Positions 1-6,499 of a DNA stretch of 24,664 nucleotides are shown here, one piece after another; positions within the stretch are counted from its first letter, which is position 1, and each line of letters starts with the position of its first letter. Under the pieces are notes generated by a model, which worked only from the letters and a program-made list of their open reading frames with translations, ran no database searches and was not told where the DNA came from. Position numbers and translations under genes: made by a program. The stretch comes from a virus: positions 1 to 24,664 of IMG/VR virus record IMGVR_UViG_3300020411_000222, one strand, 5' to 3'.

Positions 1-47
1 TGTTCAAATCAAGAACCTCATGTAATTCAGATATTACATATCTTAAG

Positions 48-74
48 AGAGACCCTTTACGGGTCTCTTTTTTT
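48..74 (+). terminator. Rho-independent terminator
   Basis: A perfect 8-bp stem AGAGACCC/GGGTCTCT (48-55 with 61-68) closes a 5-nt loop and runs directly into a tract of seven T residues (68-74). This is the classic intrinsic terminator layout on the + strand. It probably ends the transcript of a gene lying upstream of the window; one reading frame stops at 23-25. Confidence 0.8.
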
Positions 75-84
75 ATGTCATAAT
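56..84 (+). promoter_or_regulatory. Possible sigma70-type promoter ahead of the tRNA
   Basis: TTTACG (56-61, 4/6 match to TTGACA) and CATAAT (79-84, 5/6 match to TATAAT) are separated by exactly 17 nt. The expected start, about 7 nt after the -10, falls near position 91, where the first stem-loop before the tRNA begins. The -35 overlaps the terminator hairpin. In such AT-rich DNA a match of this quality can arise by chance. Confidence 0.3.
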
Positions 85-89
85 ATACG

Positions 90-165
90 AGTCAAGGCAT
101 CGCTACCTATGACTGCTCTGGATCAATCTTTGATGGGTTCTATACCAGGGGCGAAGAACCCATCA
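90..165 (+). other. Two stem-loops preceding tRNA-Thr, possible structured leader RNA
   Basis: Stem-loop 1 pairs 90-97 with 106-114 (8 bp, one bulged A at 109). Stem-loop 2 pairs 131-141 with 155-165 (11 perfect bp, 13-nt loop). Loop 1 bases TCGCT (100-104) can pair with loop 2 bases GGCGA (150-154), allowing a kissing interaction. A competing small hairpin (122-126 with 130-134) would exclude the base of stem 2. No T-tract follows stem 2, so it is not an ordinary terminator. It ends 3 nt before the tRNA. It could be a tRNA-processing structure, a small RNA or an eroded tRNA. No known RNA family is recognised. Confidence 0.4.
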
Positions 166-168
166 CTT

Positions 169-240
169 GCCTCTATAGCACAGTGGTAGTGCAGGGCTTT
201 TGTAAAGCCAAGGTCGGCAGTTCAAATCTGTCTGGAGGCA
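169..240 (+). tRNA. tRNA-Thr (anticodon UGU)
   Basis: A full cloverleaf can be drawn by hand. The acceptor stem is 169-175 with 233-239 and the discriminator is A240. The D stem is 178-181 with 189-192 and the loop contains GG. The anticodon loop is 199-205 with TGT at 201-203. The T stem is 216-220 with 228-232 and the loop TTCAAAT carries the TTCAA signature. The first anticodon-stem pair is a G-A mismatch. CCA is not encoded. It reads ACA threonine codons, which are frequent in the AT-rich genes here. Confidence 0.9.
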
Positions 241-308
241 TTTGTTTACATAAAACGCATTAAGCAAATCTTAAATATGTAAATAATTATTCAACTTGAG
301 GGAAATGC

Positions 309-467
309 ATGTCAGTCATTATCTACCTAGATCACATTGAAGAACTAGAGCAAGAGAATGAGGAACTAAAGCAAGAGGTTATGTATCTCAGAACACTATT
401 AGAATATGATTCAAAAACTATTGCCATCCAACGATCCACTATTACACGCAAAAATAGAGAAGTGTAG
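309..467 (+). CDS. Small coiled-coil protein (52 aa), unknown function
   Basis: ATG at 309 follows a good ribosome binding site (GAGGGA, 298-303). The product begins MSVIIYLDHIEELEQ and is dominated by a heptad-like Leu/Glu helix (residues 8-32), so a short coiled coil is likely. It ends inside the next gene: the last 62 nt overlap the deformylase gene in a different frame, longer than the usual 4-14 nt overlaps here. The good binding site supports translation and may couple to the deformylase, whose own start has no visible Shine-Dalgarno. Function unknown. Confidence 0.55.
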   Translation: MSVIIYLDHIEELEQENEELKQEVMYLRTLLEYDSKTIAIQRSTITRKNREV

Positions 468-849
468 TTATAACTTAGACAGATCTAAGTTATCGTATCA
501 GTTGCATGAAAATATGTTCCACTATAATGGAGTGGGACTATCGGCAAACCAAATAGGTATAAAAGAACGAGCATTTGTAATGATATCTAACATGGAGTTG
601 CAAGAGACAATTACATGTTTTAATCCAAAAATAATAAAAGAATCTAAGAAGATGGTAAGATTAGAGGAAGGATGTTTATCCTATCCTGATGTCTTTTTGG
701 AGGTTGAAAGACCAGATTATATTATTGTTAAGTATGAAGATGAAGGTAAAGAAGTACATAAAGCAAAACTAGAAGGATTCATTGCAAGGATATTTTTGCA
801 TGAATATGATCACATGGAGGGTATTGACTTTACCCAACGTACTAAATAG
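406..849 (+). CDS. def: Peptide deformylase
   Basis: Removes the N-terminal formyl group from nascent proteins as a metal-dependent hydrolase in the cytosol. All three family motifs are present: GVGLSANQ (residues 42-49), EGCLS (88-92, Cys90 a metal ligand) and HEYDH (132-136, two His ligands and the catalytic Glu133). At 147 aa it lacks a long C-terminal extension, as known for cyanophage deformylases, which resemble organellar/cyanobacterial forms. The established idea is that phage deformylase helps process short-lived photosystem II proteins such as D1; no psbA lies in this window. The start lies inside the preceding small ORF and has no clear ribosome binding site, suggesting translational coupling. 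Confidence 0.95.
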   Translation: MIQKLLPSNDPLLHAKIEKCSYNLDRSKLSYQLHENMFHYNGVGLSANQIGIKERAFVMISNMELQETITCFNPKIIKESKKMVRLEEGCLSYPDVFLEVERPDYIIVKYEDEGKEVHKAKLEGFIARIFLHEYDHMEGIDFTQRTK

Positions 850-861
850 TATTGTAAACTT

Positions 862-1068
862 ATGTTACGAACAATGTTTTGTAAAGCAAGAAAGTCTATT
901 AAAGAGTATAGGCAGTTCCAATTGAAGTTCTACAAACGTGCCCAAGAGTCACTCGAAGTACGTTTAGCAGGGGTTTCTGCTGCTATAAATAAATTGGAAG
1001 AGATAGTTGCAAAGGATTCTGATGAAACCATCACCGAAACAAGCACAGGAAATAGTGAAGAACTATGA
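862..1068 (+). CDS. Small hypothetical protein (68 aa)
   Basis: Begins MLRTMFCKARKSIKEYRQ. It is basic at the N-terminus, with a likely helical segment (residues 10-50) and an acidic Thr/Ser/Glu-rich tail. No family recognised. It starts 12 nt after the deformylase stop and overlaps the next small ORF by 47 nt. The start has no strong ribosome binding site, and Met5 is an alternative. Its place in the gene run and intact frame favour a real gene, but evidence is modest. Confidence 0.5.
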   Translation: MLRTMFCKARKSIKEYRQFQLKFYKRAQESLEVRLAGVSAAINKLEEIVAKDSDETITETSTGNSEEL

Positions 1069-1180
1069 GAAGGTTGTTGAACATTTAATCTCTGAGAAGT
1101 ATGCTACCGATAGAGATAACGCAGATAGCATCATCGAAGGAATGAGTGAAGACTGGTACAACCTTATTATAGAGGGTTAA
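1022..1180 (+). CDS. Small acidic hypothetical protein (52 aa)
   Basis: ATG at 1022, stop at 1178-1180. The product begins MKPSPKQAQEIVKNYEKVVE and ends SEDWYNLIIEG. It is predicted mostly helical and acidic, with no membrane segment. It reminds me of a short conserved cyanomyovirus protein of unknown role, but I cannot name a family. It overlaps the end of the preceding ORF by 47 nt in another frame. The next gene starts after a 42-nt gap containing a weak GGTT/AACC hairpin without a T-tract. Confidence 0.6.
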   Translation: MKPSPKQAQEIVKNYEKVVEHLISEKYATDRDNADSIIEGMSEDWYNLIIEG

Positions 1181-1222
1181 TTTAAGGATAAACCCCCTAT
1201 ATATTATTAGATAGTGATCATT

Positions 1223-1783
1223 ATGTTAAACAATAAATGGATAGCAATTAGTTTAGGAACTGTGCTCGGCATAACCCACATTGGTATGATTGGGTTAATT
1301 GCCAATAGAAAGACCATGCCTGTAGTAAATCTACCAGTTGGTCCATATACGTCTTATAAAGTAGAAGCAAATAAGGAAGGATATAAAATAGTATATCGTG
1401 CAAACGATCCCAAGACGATGCTTGTGGAACGGGATATAAAGAAAAAAGGTGGCTTTCTGGGACTGGGTAACAACACCGTTAAGATCAGAGAAGAAGTCAA
1501 GGTGGATGGGTCTGAGTACTCATCTAACCCAGTGGCAACACAAAGTTCAAAATCAGAAGAGTGTATCGAAGCAATCGGTGCAGGAAAAGGAACAGGTAAA
1601 ATGGTCGGTGCTAGTGTTGGTACTGCTGTGGCCCCTAGTCTCACTGGGATTCCCTTCGTTGGTTGGGTTCTTGCTGGAGCTGCTACGATGATGGGTATGG
1701 ATGCAGGAGAGGATATTGGTGGTACAATGGTAGAAAGTATTAATCCAAACTGCGAATCCGAGGATCTCAAAGATGCATCTTGA
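1223..1783 (+). CDS. Membrane-anchored glycine-rich protein, unknown function
   Basis: ATG at 1223 chosen; an in-frame GTG at 1214 would add only three residues. The product of about 186 aa has one N-terminal hydrophobic helix (roughly residues 4-26), a soluble middle with Lys/Glu, then a Gly/Ala-rich hydrophobic stretch in the C-terminal third (GAGKGTGKMVGASVGTAV onward) with glycine-zipper spacing (GxxxG). Such segments typically insert into or span membranes. It ends with an acidic tail containing two Cys (CIEA and NCESED), which could pair. Possible envelope or virion-associated role; function unknown. The end overlaps the next small ORF by 11 nt. Confidence 0.7.
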   Translation: MLNNKWIAISLGTVLGITHIGMIGLIANRKTMPVVNLPVGPYTSYKVEANKEGYKIVYRANDPKTMLVERDIKKKGGFLGLGNNTVKIREEVKVDGSEYSSNPVATQSSKSEECIEAIGAGKGTGKMVGASVGTAVAPSLTGIPFVGWVLAGAATMMGMDAGEDIGGTMVESINPNCESEDLKDAS

Positions 1784-1886
1784 AGAAAAAATTGAAACTA
1801 CAGAAGCAAGGATTAAAGAACTCCAGATGCTAATTGAGGCATGGAAAAAATTAATTGAGGAGAAAAAAAAGAATGAATCATCATGA
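1773..1886 (+). CDS. Coiled-coil micropeptide (37 aa)
   Basis: ATG at 1773, stop at 1884-1886. Nearly the whole product (MHLEEKIETTEARIKELQ onward) is a charged amphipathic helix with Ile/Leu heptads, so a dimeric coiled coil is plausible. It bridges two genes, overlapping the end of the glycine-rich membrane protein by 11 nt and the start of pcyA by 14 nt; these overlaps match the compact style of the window. The pcyA ribosome binding site lies inside it. No function can be assigned. Confidence 0.5.
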   Translation: MHLEEKIETTEARIKELQMLIEAWKKLIEEKKKNESS

Positions 1887-2565
1887 ATTGATTAATAAAT
1901 TATCTACTGTTATTCGTTGTTCTTATAGCTCATTACCAGGAATTAAACCTTTACACCTTAGTCCAGAGATGTCACAGATCTATGGAACTATGGATGATGA
2001 GAAGTTACAGATACATAATGAAGTATATAAGTGTCCAGGTCTTCGTAAGATTCATCTAGAAACTGCTAAGTTAGGATCTTTAGATGTCCTGCACTGTGTA
2101 TTTTTTCCAGATTCAAATTATGACTTACCAATCTTTGGTGCTGATGTTGTTGCTACTCCTAGAGGAGTTGGGGCTGCTATCGTTGATTTATCACCTGTTA
2201 GTGACTTTTCTCCCACCCTTACCGAGAAGTTAACACATATAAGCACATCCTTTAATTTTAAGGAAGAGAGAAAACTACCTGAATGGGGGAGTATATTCTC
2301 ATCCTATTGTAAATTTATTAGACCTACTAATAAGGCAGAAGAATCTAAATTTATTAATGCTGTAGAATCATATCTTACAATTTACACCTTAGCAGTTATG
2401 GAAGCAAAACCAACTGAAGGTCGAGAAGAAAGATTAAAAGCACAATTACATTATTGCAATCAGCAGAAGAAGAACGATAAGACTCGTGGCATCCTTGAGA
2501 GGTGCTTCAGTAAGGAATGGGCAGATAGATATATGGATGAAGTGTTGTTTGATGAACCTAAATAG
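1873..2565 (+). CDS. pcyA: Phycocyanobilin:ferredoxin oxidoreductase (PcyA)
   Basis: Ferredoxin-dependent bilin reductase that converts biliverdin IX-alpha to phycocyanobilin, the chromophore of phycobiliproteins. At 230 aa it is near the family length. It shows the PcyA-type core DVLHCVFFPD, LPIFGAD, AAIVDLSPVS, LPEWGSIFS and ADRYMDEVLFD. Glu63, His74 and Asp91 match the catalytic Glu/His/Asp triad of PcyA (His and Asp 17 apart, as in the cyanobacterial enzyme). The motifs fit PcyA rather than phage PebS. ATG at 1873 is chosen because AGGAG (1858-1862) precedes it; an upstream in-frame TTG at 1855 adds six Lys/Arg-rich residues. A phage version probably acts on host pigments during infection using host or phage ferredoxin. 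Confidence 0.93.
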   Translation: MNHHELINKLSTVIRCSYSSLPGIKPLHLSPEMSQIYGTMDDEKLQIHNEVYKCPGLRKIHLETAKLGSLDVLHCVFFPDSNYDLPIFGADVVATPRGVGAAIVDLSPVSDFSPTLTEKLTHISTSFNFKEERKLPEWGSIFSSYCKFIRPTNKAEESKFINAVESYLTIYTLAVMEAKPTEGREERLKAQLHYCNQQKKNDKTRGILERCFSKEWADRYMDEVLFDEPK

Positions 2566-3223
2566 TGAGACTATATTATTAACCTTCGGTGATAGTTGGA
2601 CTGTAGGTGATGGTGCTGGTTATACAAAAGGTATGACCAAAATACGCTATGACGAATTATTCAAATGTAATGATGATATTTGTTGGGAGAAGGGTTGGCG
2701 AAAAAAGGTAATAGACCATTTTGGTATTGATCATATAAATTTTAGTACTTTTCATAGTACTAATACATCACAGTTCCAACTTGGTAAAGAATTTTTTATT
2801 AGTAAAAGATTCCAAGAGTTGTGTAAAACCAAGAAAAAGATTATTATATTATGGGGTATCACTAGTTTAAAACGTGATAATGGTAATATTAAAAACTTGG
2901 AAGTTGATATTCTTCATTGGAACCAATACCTTAAACTGTTAAATAAAGGTGTAGAACCAACTATTATTAATTTTTGGTATGATACTTTTAACTCCAAGGA
3001 TTATGGTATAAAACCATCAAACTTTATAGGTATTAAAAGTAATAAGAGAGACCTCTTATCTCTTATATGTCTCAACTTCAATAAGAATTCTAATGAATTA
3101 GGATCTGGTTTTGAATTTGCTGAACATAATAAGTTAGTTGATCCTTATACTTATCATCCCAGAGCAGAGCAACACTCTGTAATTGCTAATTACTTTATTG
3201 ATTATCTAAAACCTCATATGTAA
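2552..3223 (+). CDS. SGNH/GDSL-like hydrolase fold protein
   Basis: ATG at 2552 is chosen so that the protein (223 aa) begins with a beta strand leading into GDSW (residues 13-16), like block I of SGNH hydrolases with Ser15 as candidate nucleophile. Near the C-terminus DPYTYHPRAEQH (from residue 197) resembles block V with His202, although the usual Asp-x-x-His spacing is not exact. Middle blocks are not clear, so activity is uncertain. Substrate unknown; cyanophages carry related proteins near structural genes. It overlaps pcyA by 14 nt. Longer in-frame starts upstream lie inside pcyA and give a non-conserved-looking extension. Confidence 0.6.
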   Translation: MNLNSETILLTFGDSWTVGDGAGYTKGMTKIRYDELFKCNDDICWEKGWRKKVIDHFGIDHINFSTFHSTNTSQFQLGKEFFISKRFQELCKTKKKIIILWGITSLKRDNGNIKNLEVDILHWNQYLKLLNKGVEPTIINFWYDTFNSKDYGIKPSNFIGIKSNKRDLLSLICLNFNKNSNELGSGFEFAEHNKLVDPYTYHPRAEQHSVIANYFIDYLKPHM

Positions 3224-3224
3224 A

Positions 3225-3788
3225 ATGGCTACTTCAAGAAATCTTTATACCAATCAATTATCTAATAGGAACTTCTTATCCTCTGTAGGATTTAGATTTA
3301 CTTTGAGTAGAGCTAGGAAGGTATCATTCTTATCAAACTCTGCAAATATACCTGGTTTACAGTTAGGTGTAGCAGAGCAACCAAACTACTTAAAGAACAT
3401 TGATATTCCTGGTGATAAAATGTTCTTTGATGATTTTGTTCTTAGGTTTATTGTTGATGAAGATCTAGAGAACTACATGCAGATACAGAACTGGATGCGT
3501 GGTTTAGGATATCCAGAATCATTGAATGAGATTGATAGACTTCAATGGACTAATAAGCAGAACCAACCAGATGCTAAGTCAATGGACATATATTCTGATG
3601 GAACACTACAAGCACTGAACAGTAACCAAAGAGTTCAGTTCCAAGTTCAATTTCAAGATATGTTCCCAATAGGATTGTCAGATTTGGCATTTGATGCTAC
3701 TAACCCAGATGTTGAATACTTTACAGCAGAGGCAGTTTTCAAGTACACTATATACACAATACAATCACCAGAGGGTAAACGTTTATGA
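3225..3788 (+). CDS. Tail-tube-fold protein (gp19/gp54-like), virion component
   Basis: 187 aa. The segment ANIPGLQLGVAEQPNYL followed by IPGDKMFFDDFVLRFIVDED, then NYMQIQNWMRGLGYPE, resembles the tail tube/baseplate-tube family of T4-like phages (gp19, gp54), in which a beta sandwich with 'GDxxFdDfvlxFivDed' and 'WMrgLGfPe' is repeated. The end (FDATNPDVEYFTAEAVFKY) fits the last strands. Most likely a virion tail or baseplate component. The N-terminus MATSRNLYTNQLSNRNFL is typical of cyanomyovirus versions. It starts 1 nt after the preceding stop and overlaps the next gene by 4 nt. Which T4 protein it replaces cannot be settled by eye. Confidence 0.7.
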   Translation: MATSRNLYTNQLSNRNFLSSVGFRFTLSRARKVSFLSNSANIPGLQLGVAEQPNYLKNIDIPGDKMFFDDFVLRFIVDEDLENYMQIQNWMRGLGYPESLNEIDRLQWTNKQNQPDAKSMDIYSDGTLQALNSNQRVQFQVQFQDMFPIGLSDLAFDATNPDVEYFTAEAVFKYTIYTIQSPEGKRL

Positions 3789-4093
3789 TATTTTGGATTG
3801 GATTTTTCGTTATGTTCTTCAACGAAGGATTTGTTATGATGAGGCACGTATCACCGTGGTTCGCAAGGAAAAGAGATGGTTTTATTAAAAAGTATGGTGA
3901 TAATATCTGGTATAGATTCCACGGTACTTTAGATTATGTCTGGATGGGACTTGTAATTTGTGGGTTGATAGTCAACTCTAATAGATTATTCCATCTAGCA
4001 GTTTTAGCTACCTTCTGGGCTATGTCATTTGCAATATTCTATGCACCAAGGTGGATAAAGAAGTGGATACAAGATGGAGGATTTGATGGATGA
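3785..4093 (+). CDS. Small integral membrane protein (102 aa)
   Basis: ATGA overlap with the preceding stop and another ATGA overlap with uvsY. There are about three hydrophobic segments: residues 2-18, about 50-65 (VWMGLVICGLIV) and about 70-87 (LAVLATFWAMSFAIFYA), with basic loops between them (FARKRDGFIKKYG, PRWIKKW) that suggest cytoplasmic loops. No catalytic motif seen. Its position between a virion protein and uvsY is the only hint; function unknown. Confidence 0.7.
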   Translation: MIFWIGFFVMFFNEGFVMMRHVSPWFARKRDGFIKKYGDNIWYRFHGTLDYVWMGLVICGLIVNSNRLFHLAVLATFWAMSFAIFYAPRWIKKWIQDGGFDG

Positions 4094-4527
4094 CACTTGA
4101 CCTTGATATGATACAAAAAATGTGGGAGAAAGACTCCAACATTGACCTTGACAATTTACATACAGAGTCTATAAATATCCCTAAATTACATGCTAAATAC
4201 TATGAGATCTATAATAACATAGTTCTTTTAAAGAAAAAAGCAGAACAACAGCGTAAGAACACTCGTCATGAGAGGTATGAATACTTCACGGGAAAAGCAG
4301 ATCCTGAGGTTTACACAGAGAATCCCTTCCCTAAAAAGATTAGAGATAAAGACACACTTCAAAAATACCTAGATGCAGATGAGAGTTTAGCTTCAGTTAG
4401 TTTAAAAATAGATTATTATGATACTATTTTAAATTATTTGGAAAGTATACTTAGGGTTATTCAGAATAGAACATACCAAATTAAGAATGCTGTTGAATTT
4501 ATGAAATTCCAAGCAGGTTATGGTTGA
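4090..4527 (+). CDS. uvsY: UvsY recombination mediator
   Basis: 145 aa, close to T4 UvsY (137 aa). It loads the UvsX recombinase on gp32-coated single-stranded DNA during recombination-dependent replication. The pattern KYYEIYNNIVLLKKKAEQQR, YEYFTGKADPEVY and a C-terminal helix ending QIKNAVEFMKFQAGYG matches the family by eye. It overlaps uvsW by 8 nt, in line with the T4-like arrangement. UvsX itself is not in this window. Confidence 0.88.
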   Translation: MTLDLDMIQKMWEKDSNIDLDNLHTESINIPKLHAKYYEIYNNIVLLKKKAEQQRKNTRHERYEYFTGKADPEVYTENPFPKKIRDKDTLQKYLDADESLASVSLKIDYYDTILNYLESILRVIQNRTYQIKNAVEFMKFQAGYG

Positions 4528-5980
4528 TGTAGTTATTCATAAGTTAAATGAGGTGCATCTCAAGATAGAGGCTGAACCACATGTTGACTATGAATTAAGA
4601 GATCATTTTACATTTGAAGTTCCAAACGCAAAGTTTATGCCACAGTATCGTGGTAAGAATTGGAATGGGGAAATTCATTTATATGATTTACGATCTAAAA
4701 GACTTTATGTAGGTCTCTTGGATCGTTTAGTATCTTTCTGTGTTAATAGGGAATATAAATTTAAATTTGAAGATAACAAGTATTATGGATCACCTTTTGA
4801 GATAAATGAGCATATCTCTAGAGAAGGAGTAAAGGATTATCTAGCATCTATTACTAACCTTAAGGTAAGGGATTATCAGTTGGAAGGAGTATATGATGCT
4901 CTAAGGCGGAATAGAAGGCTATTGATATCACCCACTGCCTCTGGCAAATCGCTGATGATTTACGCAATCGTAAGGTACTTTGTAAGTAAGAACCAAAAAA
5001 TATTGCTAGTTGTTCCAACGACATCTCTTGTAGAGCAGATGTATAAGGATTTTGAAGACTATGGTTGGAATCCTGATTCATATTGTCACCGTATATATTC
5101 TGGTAAGGAGAAGAGTAATGAATACCCAGTTACTATTACTACATGGCAATCTATCTATAAACTAGATCGACAGTTCTTTGTAGATTATGATGTAGTAATT
5201 GGAGACGAAGCTCATTTATTTAAGAGTAAGTCTTTAATATCTATAATGACAAAGCTAGAACATGCTAAGTATAGGTTTGGATTCACTGGTACTTTAGACG
5301 GCACACAGACCCATAAGTGGGTCTTAGAGGGAGTATTTGGTCCTTCCTATAAGGTGACTAGAACTGCTGAGTTGATGGAAAGCGGTCATCTCGCAAAACT
5401 CGATATTCAATGTATTGTATTAAAACATCCACCGCAAAAATTTGAAGTATTTGAAGATGAAGTTCAATATCTTATAAGTCATAATCAAAGAAATACCTTT
5501 ATTAAAAATTTAGTTTTAGACTTAAAAGGTAATACTTTAGTGCTATTCCAAAGAGTTGAAGCACATGGTAAACCTTTGTATGATCTTATTAATGAATCTG
5601 TTGTTGGTGATAGAAAAGTCTTCTTTGTTCATGGTGGAGTTGATACTCAAGAGAGAGAAGAAGTACGATATATTGTAGATACGGAAGAGAATGCCGTAAT
5701 TGTAGCATCATATGGTGTGTTTTCAACAGGTATAAATATTAGAAACCTTCATAATGTAGTTTTTGCTTCCCCATCCAAGTCTAGAATACGCAATCTCCAA
5801 TCAATTGGTAGAGTTCTTAGGAAGGGTAATAACAAAACTAAAGCGAGACTATATGATATATCTGATGATTGTTCTTACAGGTCGAAGAAGAACTACACGT
5901 TAAATCATCTCATTGAGAGAATAAAAATTTACAACGAAGAAAAATTTAATTATGACATCGTAACTGTAAATTTAAAATAG
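4520..5980 (+). CDS. uvsW: UvsW DNA/RNA helicase
   Basis: 486 aa superfamily 2 helicase. In T4 it unwinds R-loops and branched recombination intermediates and drives the switch from origin- to recombination-dependent replication. Visible motifs: Walker A SPTASGKS (137-144), DEAH box (229-232), motif III FTGTL (255-259), motif V ASYGVFSTGINI (396-407) and motif VI SIGRVLRKG (428-436). The N-terminal 110 residues correspond to the UvsW DNA-binding domain. It directly follows uvsY. No frame disruption. Confidence 0.95.
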   Translation: MVDVVIHKLNEVHLKIEAEPHVDYELRDHFTFEVPNAKFMPQYRGKNWNGEIHLYDLRSKRLYVGLLDRLVSFCVNREYKFKFEDNKYYGSPFEINEHISREGVKDYLASITNLKVRDYQLEGVYDALRRNRRLLISPTASGKSLMIYAIVRYFVSKNQKILLVVPTTSLVEQMYKDFEDYGWNPDSYCHRIYSGKEKSNEYPVTITTWQSIYKLDRQFFVDYDVVIGDEAHLFKSKSLISIMTKLEHAKYRFGFTGTLDGTQTHKWVLEGVFGPSYKVTRTAELMESGHLAKLDIQCIVLKHPPQKFEVFEDEVQYLISHNQRNTFIKNLVLDLKGNTLVLFQRVEAHGKPLYDLINESVVGDRKVFFVHGGVDTQEREEVRYIVDTEENAVIVASYGVFSTGINIRNLHNVVFASPSKSRIRNLQSIGRVLRKGNNKTKARLYDISDDCSYRSKKNYTLNHLIERIKIYNEEKFNYDIVTVNLK

Positions 5981-5988
5981 GAGAATAT

Positions 5989-6393
5989 ATGGAAGACGAT
6001 TTCTACGGAACAATTAAACTCAAAAGCGGTGAAGAGATATTCACAAAAGTTGCACCGTGCTTTGAAGAGAATAAAACTATATTGCTTATTACAAATCCTA
6101 TTACACTTCAAGCCATTAATGGTCCAAGAGGTATGACTGGTTATAAATTAGAACCTTGGTTAAAGACGACTAAAGAAGATATGTTTGTTATTGATATGGA
6201 TAATGTTATGACTATAAGCGAATCTAAGGATATTGAGATGATTATGATGTATCAAACTTGGGTAAGAGAATCTTCTGAAGAGAGAAAAGACCCTACTGGG
6301 ATAAGAAAAAAGCTTAATGGTAAGATGGGATATAAAGGTAACGTCGCTGATACCAAAGAGATCTTAGAGAAGCTCTTTGAGAAGGACCAATAA
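5989..6393 (+). CDS. Sm-like fold protein (paralogue 1)
   Basis: 134 aa, starting 8 nt after uvsW with a clear site GGAG (5981-5984). The first 90 residues follow a short-strand pattern (GTIKLKSGEEIFTKV, KTILLITNPITLQAI, LEPWLK, DMFVIDMDNVMTI, then a helix ending MMYQTW) that resembles the Sm-like proteins of putative cyanophage origin known from a marine metagenome crystal structure. A Lys/Glu-rich tail follows (residues 95-134). The pattern recurs in the gene at 18610. RNA binding is a family-level guess; the role in infection is unknown. Confidence 0.6.
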   Translation: MEDDFYGTIKLKSGEEIFTKVAPCFEENKTILLITNPITLQAINGPRGMTGYKLEPWLKTTKEDMFVIDMDNVMTISESKDIEMIMMYQTWVRESSEERKDPTGIRKKLNGKMGYKGNVADTKEILEKLFEKDQ

Positions 6394-6405
6394 AACCCTT
6401 TGAAC

Positions 6406-6447
6406 CTTGACAGGCACATTGTACCCATAATCGGATACCTTGTCAAG
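6406..6447. repeat. Inverted repeat upstream of the gp55 promoter
   Basis: CTTGACA (6406-6412) and its exact reverse complement TGTCAAG (6441-6447) are spaced by 28 nt in the only sizeable gap of this block. The right arm ends immediately before the proposed -35 (6448). The left arm contains a perfect TTGACA, but no -10 box lies at 16-18 nt. An operator for gp55 control or a loose hairpin are both possible. Confidence 0.45.
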
Positions 6448-6476
6448 TTGTCCTCATCTCTCATAGATGTTATAAT
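6448..6476 (+). promoter_or_regulatory. Sigma70-type promoter of gp55
   Basis: TTGTCC (6448-6453, 4/6) and a perfect TATAAT (6471-6476) with a 17-nt spacer, in a 106-nt non-coding gap. The start would lie near 6483 and give a leader of about 17 nt with an AAGGAAA element before ATG 6500. Host-type promoter transcription of the late sigma factor fits early/middle expression. Confidence 0.65.
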
Positions 6477-6499
6477 TACTTCAACACAAGGAAATTCGT

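Noticed and set aside
1-25. Possible tail end of an upstream gene (frame ending VQIKNLM then TAA at 23-25)
   Set aside because: Only seven codons are visible, and another frame is also open through the terminator; the frame cannot be decided.
984-991. TATAAATA, the T4-type late promoter consensus, about 30 nt before the 1022 ORF
   Set aside because: The same 8-mer also occurs inside uvsY (4170-4177) and a near copy inside uvsW, so chance in AT-rich DNA is likely; no start-site support.
1174-1197. Hairpin after the 1022-1180 ORF as a terminator
   Set aside because: Only about 5 bp, a long loop and no T-tract.
1354-1770. 138-aa open frame on the - strand opposite the glycine-rich membrane protein
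   Set aside because: No minus-strand gene is supported anywhere in the window; the Pro/Ser/Ile-rich product is what antisense of Gly-rich coding gives.
1873-2565. Assignment as PebS (phycoerythrobilin synthase)
   Set aside because: The FPDxNYDLPIFGAD, AAIVDLSPVS and RYMDEVLFD pattern matches PcyA; PebS has different core motifs.
6407-6412. Perfect TTGACA as a -35 element
   Set aside because: No acceptable -10 at 16-18 nt; the nearest (CATAAT 6426-6431) is only 13 nt away.
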